Part shown: positions 41,836 through 49,053 of the stretch, one piece after another
How positions within the stretch are numbered: position 1 is the first letter of the stretch
How the letters are laid out: each line of letters opens with the position of its first letter
Assembly: GCF_019352895.1 (NCBI RefSeq)
Contig: NZ_JAAAFX010000014.1
Span: 210,003 to 274,002 of the forward strand
Source: Variovorax boronicumulans
Lineage (GTDB): Bacteria; Pseudomonadota; Gammaproteobacteria; Burkholderiales; Burkholderiaceae_C
DNA length: 64,000 bases
Direction: 5' to 3'
The notes under the pieces: model-generated
What the model was told of the DNA's origin: nothing
The model's database searches: none
What the model saw: only the letters and a program-made list of their open reading frames with translations
Made by a program: the position numbers and the translations under genes

Positions 41836-44331
41836 ATGTTTTCACCCACCGGCCGGCGCGTGCGCGCCGCGAGCGCAGCTTCTTCCACCATGCACCTGCA
41901 GCCGATCGCGCTGGTGGTGCTGATCGTGGCCGGCGCCACCGCGCCGCAGGTCGTGCTGGCACAGACCGAGGCCGCGCGCGCACCGCGGCAGCAGGCCGTG
42001 GTTCAGCGCTTCGACATCCCCGCGGGCCCGCTCGAAGGCGTGCTCAACCGGCTCGGGCGCGAGGCGGGTGTGCTGATCGGCTTCGGCTCGGCCGTGACCG
42101 AGGGCCTGCGCAGCAACGGTGTCAGCGGCAGCCTGACGGTGCAGGACGCACTGTCGCGTGCGCTTGCGAGCACGGGCCTGGGCGCGGTGCGTTCGGCGGG
42201 CGGCGGCTATGCGTTGAACGCGCTGCCGGCGTCTGCCGCAGGGCCGGCCGACGCCGACGCAGCGACAACGCTGTCAGCGGTGACGGTCAGTGCGCAGGCC
42301 GAGCGCAGCGCCGTGACGGAGGGATCGGGCTCCTATGCGGCGGCGGGGCCCAGCACTGCGGCGACCCGGCTGGCCTTGACGGCGCGTGAAACGCCGCAAT
42401 CGGTGAGCGTCGTGACGCGCCAGCAGATCGAGGATCGCGGCTTCCAGTCGCTGGAGGATGTGGCGCTCGATGCAACCGGCCTCAGCACGCGGCAGATCGG
42501 CGGCGGTGAGCGCACGCAGTTCTTCTCCCGCGGCTTCGAGGTGAACTCCTTCCTGGCCGACGGCGTTCCGCTCGCCTTCGACTACGACACGCAGGGCCTT
42601 GCGACCCTGGCCATGTACGACCGGATCGAGATCATTCGCGGCGCGGCGGGGATCGTGACGGGAACCGGCAACCCTTCGGGGACCATCAACCTGGTGCGCA
42701 AGCGTCCTACGGCGACGCCGCAGGTGTCACTGACCGCCAGCGCCGGCAGTTGGGAGAACTACCGCGGAGAGATCGATGCCGGCGGGCCACTCAATGAAGC
42801 GGGCACCTTGCGCGGGCGCGCAGTGATCGCTTCCCAAAGTGCCGATACCTTCAAGAAGGCCTACAGCCATCAGCGGGATCTCCTCTACGGAACCCTGGAG
42901 GTCGACCTGGGGCGTGACACCACCTTGAGTCTGGGGGGCTACTTCAACAAGGAGGACAACCCCGGCGCAGACTGGAACGGCTTGCCGACCCGACGCGATG
43001 GCAGTTTCTATCCCTTCGCGAGGTCGACGCGACTGACCCCGAACTGGGCCTACTGGAACAAGAGGAACGCCAGCGTCTTCGCGGAGTTGGAGCACCGTTT
43101 CGACGGGGGCTGGAAGACCAAGGTCACGGCCCGCGCGTTGCAGGCCAAGATGGACATGCTCGGCACCTATCTGTATCCGCTCGATGACGCCACATTCTTT
43201 GGACAGGGCGTGGGCGCGTATGCGTACAAGAAGAACCAATACAGCATCGACGGCTATGCGCAGGGACCATTCCAGTGGCTGGGTCGAACGCACGAGCTGG
43301 TGTTCGGTGGCAGCTATCGGAAGAATCGGGACGACGACGGCCCAGGCGGCTGGCCGAGCGACTACGACGTGACCGTGGATCCGATGAACTGGAACTCCAG
43401 CGCGGTACCGAGGCCTGTCATCGACTATCTCTGGTCGCGCAAGGGCCACCAGACGCAGGCGGGCCTCTACGGCACGGCCCGGTTCAGCGTCAGCGATCCG
43501 CTGACCCTGATGTTGGGCGCGCGGGTCGACGCCTATCGGTACCAAATGCATCTGACTTCGGGCACATGGAACGACGACAGTGCCTACAAGGTCAGCCACA
43601 AGCTGACGCCGTACGCAGGGCTCGTCTACAACATCGGTGCCAACCATTCCATCTATGCCAGCGGGACCAGCGTCTTCCAGCCCCAGAGCAACCAGAATTC
43701 GCAAGGCGCGGTGCTGGCCCCGGTGACCGGAACCAACATGGAGATCGGGATCAAGGGCGAGTACCTGGGGGGAAGACTCAATGCCAGTGCCGCCGTCTTC
43801 CAGATCGACCAGAAGAACCTGCCCCTTCAATTGGCGCAGTACCGATGCCAATCGGCCGCCGCTTCCTGCTACGCGCAGGCCGGCGAAGTTCGAAGCCGCG
43901 GCGTGGAGTTCGAGGTTGCCGGGGCGCTGACACCCGACTGGCAGGTGATGGCTGGCTACACCTACAACTCGGCGCAGTTCGTTCGGGATTCGGATGCTGG
44001 CGTTGCCGGTACGCGCTACGACACGCAGACCCCTCGGCATCTCCTGAAGTTGTCGACCAGCTATCGCCTGCCGGGCGTGTTGAGCGCCTGGCGTGTCGGG
44101 GGCGCGTTGAGGACCCGGAGCGAGACGAGCACCACGTTCGGCGTGCGCCAGGGTGGCTACACCCTCATCGATCTGATGGCGTCTTATGCGGTGAACCGTC
44201 ACCTCGACATCCGCCTGAATCTCTACAACGTCACGGACAAGTACTACTACCAGACCATCGGGAGCACGCAGGACAACAATCACTTCGGCACACCCCGCAA
44301 TGCATTGCTCACGGTGAACTACAAGTACTGA
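41836..44331 (+). CDS. TonB-dependent siderophore receptor with signalling domain, module E
   Basis: An 831-residue transducer started at ATG 41836 (MFSPTGRR); the frame is open 81 bases further upstream but that part has no signal-peptide character. The signal peptide is about 19-42 (MHLQPIALVVLIVAG to VLAQ); STN is about 53-122 (FDIPAGPLEGVLNRLGREAGVLIGF); the TonB-box-like segment is LSAVTVSAQAE; the barrel ends LLTVNYKY. Codon use from about 42500 to the end is clearly more relaxed than in its neighbours (AGA, CGA, GGA and TTG codons appear), suggesting an imported barrel. No FecI-type promoter as clear as those of the other modules precedes it; TGTCCATTTCC at 41811 is the nearest string. 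Confidence 0.94.
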   Translation: MFSPTGRRVRAASAASSTMHLQPIALVVLIVAGATAPQVVLAQTEAARAPRQQAVVQRFDIPAGPLEGVLNRLGREAGVLIGFGSAVTEGLRSNGVSGSLTVQDALSRALASTGLGAVRSAGGGYALNALPASAAGPADADAATTLSAVTVSAQAERSAVTEGSGSYAAAGPSTAATRLALTARETPQSVSVVTRQQIEDRGFQSLEDVALDATGLSTRQIGGGERTQFFSRGFEVNSFLADGVPLAFDYDTQGLATLAMYDRIEIIRGAAGIVTGTGNPSGTINLVRKRPTATPQVSLTASAGSWENYRGEIDAGGPLNEAGTLRGRAVIASQSADTFKKAYSHQRDLLYGTLEVDLGRDTTLSLGGYFNKEDNPGADWNGLPTRRDGSFYPFARSTRLTPNWAYWNKRNASVFAELEHRFDGGWKTKVTARALQAKMDMLGTYLYPLDDATFFGQGVGAYAYKKNQYSIDGYAQGPFQWLGRTHELVFGGSYRKNRDDDGPGGWPSDYDVTVDPMNWNSSAVPRPVIDYLWSRKGHQTQAGLYGTARFSVSDPLTLMLGARVDAYRYQMHLTSGTWNDDSAYKVSHKLTPYAGLVYNIGANHSIYASGTSVFQPQSNQNSQGAVLAPVTGTNMEIGIKGEYLGGRLNASAAVFQIDQKNLPLQLAQYRCQSAAASCYAQAGEVRSRGVEFEVAGALTPDWQVMAGYTYNSAQFVRDSDAGVAGTRYDTQTPRHLLKLSTSYRLPGVLSAWRVGGALRTRSETSTTFGVRQGGYTLIDLMASYAVNRHLDIRLNLYNVTDKYYYQTIGSTQDNNHFGTPRNALLTVNYKY

Positions 44332-44390
44332 ATCGCGCTGTGACGGGACCTGCGAGCGGTGCAGGGGGGCACGTCGGAGCGGAGGCTGGC

Positions 44391-44417
44391 TACAATCAAA
44401 TAAGAACCATTCTTAAT
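44391..44417 (+). promoter_or_regulatory. Fur-box promoter of module F sigma gene
   Basis: The -10 TACAAT (44391-44396) is followed by the palindrome TAAGAA-CCA-TTCTTA (44401-44415), the same arrangement as module A. Confidence 0.75.
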
Positions 44418-44461
44418 TGACCGACGGCGTTGCGCCCCGGTGCAGCCCCTGGGAAGCCGCC

Positions 44462-44977
44462 ATGCATGCCGCCGAGATCCACCCCTGCAGCGAGCGCAGC
44501 GAAGTCGCCGCGCTCTACGCCGACCACCACGGCTGGCTGCAGGGCTGGCTGCGCAGGAAGCTGGGCAATGCCTTCGATGCGGCCGACCTGGCGCAGGACA
44601 CCTTCATGCGCCTGCTGGCGGCGCGCCAGCCCGAGCGCATCGTCCAGCCGCGCGCCTACCTGACGCGCATCGCCCAGAACATCCTCGTCAACTGGTACCA
44701 GCGCCAGGCGCTGGAGCGCGCCTACCTCGAGGCGCTGGCCGTGCTGCCCGAGGCGCAGGCGCCGTCGGCCGAGCACCGGCTGCTCATCCTCGAGACGCTG
44801 CACGAGGTCGACGCCATGCTCGATGCGCTCAAGCCGCAGGCCCGGCGCGCCTTCCTGCTGTCGCAGATCGACGGCATGAAGTACGAGGACATCGCGCGCG
44901 AACTCGGCGTGTCGCTGGTCACGGTCAAGCGCTACATGCAGCAGGGCTTCCGGGGTTGCCTGGCGTTGATGGCATGA
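44462..44977 (+). CDS. FecI-type ECF sigma factor, module F
   Basis: A 171-residue sigma factor. Region 2 is DHHGWLQGWLRRKLGNAFDAADLAQDTFMRLL; region 4 is GMKYEDIARELGVSLVTVKRYMQQ. The ATG at 44462 (MHAAEIHP) gives the best fit. Its TGA overlaps an ATG as in modules A-D, but that ATG opens only a 22-codon frame, not fecR (see 44974-45042). Confidence 0.93.
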   Translation: MHAAEIHPCSERSEVAALYADHHGWLQGWLRRKLGNAFDAADLAQDTFMRLLAARQPERIVQPRAYLTRIAQNILVNWYQRQALERAYLEALAVLPEAQAPSAEHRLLILETLHEVDAMLDALKPQARRAFLLSQIDGMKYEDIARELGVSLVTVKRYMQQGFRGCLALMA

Positions 44978-45042
44978 GCGCAGCGCCGGGCCGCCCCAAG
45001 CAAGCTCGCACCGCAGCGCGCAGCGCGGAGGTTTTTGAATGA
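44974..45042 (+). other. Mini-ORF bridging sigma F and fecR F
   Basis: A 22-codon frame (MSAAPGRPKQARTAARSAEVFE) starts in the sigma stop (ATGA) and ends in the fecR start (ATGA). The 10-mer ATGAGCGCAG occurs at both ends (44974 and 45039), so the 65 bases between look like an insertion that duplicated the original fecR start. The mini-ORF would preserve translational coupling. Confidence 0.55.
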
Positions 45043-45995
45043 GCGCAGGTCTCGACGCGCGCGTGCTCGACGAGGCCGCCGAGTGGCTGATGCGCCTGCA
45101 CGACAGCCGCGCCACGCCAGCCGACCGGCTGGCCTGCGAGCGCTGGCAGCGGGCCGATCCGGCGCATGCGCAGGCCTGGGCGCGGGCCGAACTGCTGATG
45201 CACAAGCTGGGCGGACTGCCCTCGGCGCTGGCGATGCCGGCGCTCGGGCGGCCGGCGCATGCTGGCCGGCGCGCCGCGCTCGGCAAGCTGGCCGCGCTGC
45301 TGGCAGCCGTGCCCGCGGGCTGGCTCGCCTGGCAGGCGGCCGACGCGCAGGGCTGGACCGCCACGCACCGCACCGCCACCGGCGAGCGCCGTGAACTCAC
45401 GCTGGCCGACGGCACGCGCGTGACGCTCAACACCGCGAGCGCGCTCGATGTGCGCTTCGATGCCGTGCAGCGCCTGCTGGTGTTGCGCGCGGGCGAGATC
45501 CTTGTCGCCACCGCACCCGACAACGCGGCCATGCACCGGCCCTTTCGCGTGGCCACGCGCCAGGGCCTGCTGCAGGCGCTGGGCACGCGCTTCACGGTGC
45601 GCCAGGACGCGGGCCGCACGCGGCTCGCGGTGCTCGAGGGCGCGGTGCGCATCACGCCCGACAGCGGTGCCGCGCCGGTGGTGGTCGAGGCCAATGCGCA
45701 GTCCACGTTCAGCCGCGAGGCCATCGACACGCCGAGCGCACGCGACCCCGACGCCAGCGCCTGGACGCGCGGCATGCTGGTGGCCGACCGCATGCGGCTG
45801 GCCGACTTCGCGGCCGAAGTGGCGCGCTACCGGCCCGGCCTGCTGGCCTGCGATGCGGCCGTGGCCGAACTGCGCGTGTCGGGCGCCTTCCCCATCGACG
45901 ACACCGACCGCGTGCTGAGCATGCTGGTCTCGACCTACGCGGTCGAGGCGGTCTCGCGCCTGCGCGGGCACTGGGTCACGCTGGTGGCGCGTTGA
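45039..45995 (+). CDS. FecR-type anti-sigma/sensor protein, module F
   Basis: A 318-residue FecR protein, the shortest of the six. The sigma-binding domain is AAEWLMRLHDSRATPADRLACERWQRADPAHAQAW; the membrane helix is LAALLAAVPAGWLAWQ; the periplasmic core is TGERRELTLADGTRVTLNT and LQALGTRFTVRQD; the end is FAAEVARYRPGLLACDAAVAELRVSG. It is separated from its sigma gene by the 65-base insert, whereas four other modules have direct ATGA overlap. Confidence 0.93.
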   Translation: MSAGLDARVLDEAAEWLMRLHDSRATPADRLACERWQRADPAHAQAWARAELLMHKLGGLPSALAMPALGRPAHAGRRAALGKLAALLAAVPAGWLAWQAADAQGWTATHRTATGERRELTLADGTRVTLNTASALDVRFDAVQRLLVLRAGEILVATAPDNAAMHRPFRVATRQGLLQALGTRFTVRQDAGRTRLAVLEGAVRITPDSGAAPVVVEANAQSTFSREAIDTPSARDPDASAWTRGMLVADRMRLADFAAEVARYRPGLLACDAAVAELRVSGAFPIDDTDRVLSMLVSTYAVEAVSRLRGHWVTLVAR

Positions 45996-46002
45996 AGGAA
46001 GA

Positions 46003-46032
46003 GAAACTTTTTTTGCACTGCGCCTGATACTT
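46003..46032 (+). promoter_or_regulatory. Candidate FecI-type promoter of receptor F
   Basis: GAAACT (46003-46008), an 18-base spacer that starts with six T residues, then ATACTT (46027-46032) within TGATACTTTT. The T-run and its distance to TG are the same as in modules B and D. Confidence 0.45.
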
Positions 46033-46047
46033 TTTGCGATCTCGGCT

Positions 46048-46084
46048 GGCAAGGGGGGTGAACCCCTTTCCTGATCTGCTTGCC
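46048..46084. repeat. Nested inverted repeats in the leader of receptor F
   Basis: Outer arms GGCAAG (46048-46053) and CTTGCC (46079-46084) enclose a tight hairpin AAGGGG (46051-46056) / CCCCTT (46063-46068). The two stems share bases, so they would be alternative structures. They end 15 bases before the receptor ATG, where a switch in leader folding could affect translation. Confidence 0.4.
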
Positions 46085-46099
46085 AAAGGTCTGCTTCCC

Positions 46100-48547
46100 A
46101 TGTCCGTCCGTCTTTCCCGCGCTGCTTCGGCGCATTTCCGCTTCGCGGCTTTCCCTGTTGCCCTTCATCGCGCCCTGCTGATGCTCGCGCTCGGCGGCGC
46201 GGCCTCGGCCTTCGCCGCCGGTCCGGTCGCACTCGAGTCCGTCGCATCACGCGCCTACGACATCCCGGCCGGCCCGCTGGGCCGCACGCTGTCGGCCTTC
46301 GCGGCCGAGGCCGGCGTGGCGCTGTCCTTCGACCCGGCCCTGACCGACGGCCGCACCGGGCCCGCGCTCTCGGGCCGCTATGCAGGCCGCGAGGCCATGG
46401 CCGCGCTGCTGGCCGGCAGCGGCCTCGAGGCGGTGGCGCGCGACGACGGCAGCTACGTGCTGCGCCGGCGCGCGGCAGGGGTGTCGTCCGCCACCACGGG
46501 CGAGTCGCTGCCCACCGTCACGGTCAGCGCCGATGCCGACCGCAGCGGCACCACCGAAGGCACGGGCTCGTACACCACGCGCGCCACCGCCGCGGCCACC
46601 GGGCTGTCGCTGGCGCTGCGCGACACGCCGCAGTCGGTCAGTGTGCTCACGCGCCAGCAGATCGAGGACCAGAACCTGGTCTCGCTCAACGAGGCGCTGC
46701 GCAGCGTCACCGGCATCCACGTGGTCAGCTCCGACAGCGACCGTTCGGATTTCTATTCGCGTGGCTTCTACATCGACAACATCCAGTACGACGGCGTGCC
46801 GACCTCGCTGGGCCTCTCGTTCTACGGCGAGTCGGGCAGCGACACCACGATCTACGACCGGGTCGAGGTGGTGCGCGGCGCGACCGGCCTGCTGACCGGT
46901 GCGGGCAACCCCTCGGCCTCGATCAATCTGGTGCGCAAGCGGGCCGACAGCATGGTCTTCACCGGCAGCGCCTCGCTGGGCATCGGCTCGTGGAACCAGC
47001 ATCGCGCGGCGGTCGACCTGTCGACGCCGATCACCGAAGACGGGCGCGTGCGCGGGCGTTTCGCGGCCATGACCGAGGAGCGCGATTCGCACGTCGACCT
47101 GTACCACGCGCGCAAGAACGCGTTCTACGGCGTGGTCGATGCCGACCTCACGCCCGCCACCACGCTCAGCGTGGGCGCCGACTACCAGTCGAACCGGCCC
47201 ACGGGTTCCACCTGGGGCGGCCTGCCGCTGGTGTTCAGCGACGGCTCGGTCGCCGACTGGCCGACCTCCAAGACCACGGCCGCGAACTGGACCCACTGGA
47301 ACAGCACCAACCGCAGCGTGTTCGCCAACCTTGCGCACCGCTTCGACGGCGGCTGGTCGCTCAAGGCCAACCTGTCGCACCGCGAGAGCGACTACGACGC
47401 CAAGCTGCTGTACCTCTTCAGCCAGCCCGACCCGGTGACGGGCTTCGGCCTGCGTGCGCTGCCCAACTACTCCGAGTACAGCTTCCAGCAGAACAGCGCC
47501 GACCTGCAGGCCACCGGCCCCTTCACGCTGCTGGGCCGCACGCACGAGGCGGTGCTCGGGCTCAGCAGCAGCCGCGCGCGCGAGGTCAAGGCCGGCCATG
47601 CGCGCACCGGTGCGCTGGCCAGCACCGGCGACTTCCGCCAGTGGGATGGCGCCTTCGCCGAGCCGAGCTGGGGCCCGCTGACCATCAGCTCGCTGGACCG
47701 CACGCGCCAAGACGGCCTCTACGGCGCGCTGCGCCTGTCGCTGACCGATCCGCTGAAGCTGATCCTCGGCGGTCGCCAGAGCAACTGGGAGGTGCAGGGC
47801 CTGAGCGTGACGCGCAAGCACGACGTGTTCACGCCCTACGCCGGCCTGGTCTACGAGATCGACCGCACCTACTCGGCCTACGCCAGCTACACCGACATCT
47901 TCCAGCCGCAGAACTACCGCGACACCAGCGGCGCCTACCTCGACCCGGTGACCGGCAAGAGCTTCGAGCTGGGCTTGAAGGGCGCGCACCTGGGCGGGCG
48001 CCTCAACACCTCGTTGGCGGTCTTCCGCATCCGCCAGGACAACGTGGCGCAGCTCGACGGCAACCAGGTCGTGCCGGGTACCACCGACTTCGCCTACTTC
48101 GGTGCCAAGGGCGTGACCAGCCGCGGCTTCGAGGCGCAGGTCTCGGGCGAGATCACGCCCGACTGGAAGCTGTCGGCCGGCCTCTCGCGCACCGTGGCCG
48201 AGGACGCCGAGGGCACGGCCGTCAACACCTGGGCGCCGCGCACGCAGGTGCAGCTGTTCAGCAGCTACCGGCTGCAGGGCGCGTGGCAGGCCCTCACGCT
48301 GGGCGGCGGCTTCACCTGGCAGTCGAGCACCTCGTCGAGCTTCTCGACGGCGGGCGCCGACGTGGTGTTCCGCCAGAAGTCCTTCGGCCTGCTGAACCTG
48401 ATGGCGCGCTATGCGTTCACGCCGCAGCTCTCGCTGCAGCTGAACCTGAACAACCTGGCGGACAAGAAGTACTACGTCAACATCGACGGGCAAGGGCAGT
48501 TCGGCACCCCGCGCAGCGTGATGGCGACGCTCAACTACAAGTTCTGA
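46100..48547 (+). CDS. TonB-dependent siderophore receptor with signalling domain, module F
   Basis: An 815-residue transducer started at ATG 46100 (MSVRLSRA). The signal peptide ends near residue 40 (ASAFA); STN is about 52-125 (YDIPAGPLGRTLSAFAAEAGVALSFDP); the TonB box region is LPTVTVSADADRS; the plug starts at RDTPQSVSVLTRQQIEDQNL; the barrel ends MATLNYKF. It is the last receptor of the array; the presumed siderophore-processing operon starts 208 bp downstream. Confidence 0.94.
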   Translation: MSVRLSRAASAHFRFAAFPVALHRALLMLALGGAASAFAAGPVALESVASRAYDIPAGPLGRTLSAFAAEAGVALSFDPALTDGRTGPALSGRYAGREAMAALLAGSGLEAVARDDGSYVLRRRAAGVSSATTGESLPTVTVSADADRSGTTEGTGSYTTRATAAATGLSLALRDTPQSVSVLTRQQIEDQNLVSLNEALRSVTGIHVVSSDSDRSDFYSRGFYIDNIQYDGVPTSLGLSFYGESGSDTTIYDRVEVVRGATGLLTGAGNPSASINLVRKRADSMVFTGSASLGIGSWNQHRAAVDLSTPITEDGRVRGRFAAMTEERDSHVDLYHARKNAFYGVVDADLTPATTLSVGADYQSNRPTGSTWGGLPLVFSDGSVADWPTSKTTAANWTHWNSTNRSVFANLAHRFDGGWSLKANLSHRESDYDAKLLYLFSQPDPVTGFGLRALPNYSEYSFQQNSADLQATGPFTLLGRTHEAVLGLSSSRAREVKAGHARTGALASTGDFRQWDGAFAEPSWGPLTISSLDRTRQDGLYGALRLSLTDPLKLILGGRQSNWEVQGLSVTRKHDVFTPYAGLVYEIDRTYSAYASYTDIFQPQNYRDTSGAYLDPVTGKSFELGLKGAHLGGRLNTSLAVFRIRQDNVAQLDGNQVVPGTTDFAYFGAKGVTSRGFEAQVSGEITPDWKLSAGLSRTVAEDAEGTAVNTWAPRTQVQLFSSYRLQGAWQALTLGGGFTWQSSTSSSFSTAGADVVFRQKSFGLLNLMARYAFTPQLSLQLNLNNLADKKYYVNIDGQGQFGTPRSVMATLNYKF

Positions 48548-48659
48548 TCGGCGTTGTCGACGGGCCGCGGCGGGGTGCGCGGCATGCATCCTGCGCGGTG
48601 AAGTCCCGGCGCTCCCGGCCGCGCTTTACACACGCACTGCAGAAAATCTGTGGTTTTTT

Positions 48660-48690
48660 GGGGAACGGGCCTTCCCCGATGACCCCTTTT
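48660..48690 (+). promoter_or_regulatory. Hairpin plus FecI-like -10 before the siderophore-processing operon
   Basis: GGGGAA (48660-48665) and TTCCCC (48672-48677) form a 6-bp hairpin after a TTTTTT run, possibly terminating the array. TGACCCCTTTTT (from 48680) resembles the -10 side of the receptor promoters, with GGGGAA in the -35 position at 16 bp. Either reading is tentative. Confidence 0.35.
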
Positions 48691-48755
48691 TCGATCTCGT
48701 TGGTCATGTATCAGGAGAGGCGCTTTTTCATGCGCCCCACCTGACCACCACCCCG

Positions 48756-49052
48756 ATGCCTTCTTCCTCCATCCCCGCGCCCGCGGGCCTGCTCGTCCTG
48801 TCCCGCCTCGCGGCCGCCGTGTTCGGCGGCTATGCGCTGGCGGCGGCCACCGCGATGTGCCTGGCGGCCGTGCTGCCGTCCGCGCGTGCCGATGCGGTGC
48901 TCGCCGGCATGCAGTTCAGCTTCGTCGTCCACACGCTCGCCGTGGTCTGGGCCTTCTCGCCGGTGCGGCCGGCACGCGTCTGGCTCGGGTTGCTGGGGCC
49001 GGCTGGGGTGCTCGCGCTGTTCGGCTGGCTGTGGCCGCGCGTGGGAGGCTGA
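48756..49052 (+). CDS. DUF3649 small membrane protein (iron-uptake associated)
   Basis: A 98-residue DUF3649 protein with three hydrophobic helices (about 11-42, 49-68 and 76-92). The family is regularly found next to PepSY/PiuB and DUF3325 genes and TonB siderophore receptors; its exact role is unknown. It starts the eight-gene operon and ends 1 bp before the PepSY gene start. The ribosome site is weak (CCACCCCG), whereas a good AGGAG at 48712 faces only a four-codon frame just upstream. Confidence 0.85.
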   Translation: MPSSSIPAPAGLLVLSRLAAAVFGGYALAAATAMCLAAVLPSARADAVLAGMQFSFVVHTLAVVWAFSPVRPARVWLGLLGPAGVLALFGWLWPRVGG

Positions 49053-49053
49053 G

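Noticed and set aside
48679..48744. A 21-residue leader peptide (MTPFSISLVMYQERRFFMRPT) before the DUF3649 gene
   Set aside because: No ribosome site before its ATG, and the segment overlaps a hairpin and a possible promoter; more likely chance.
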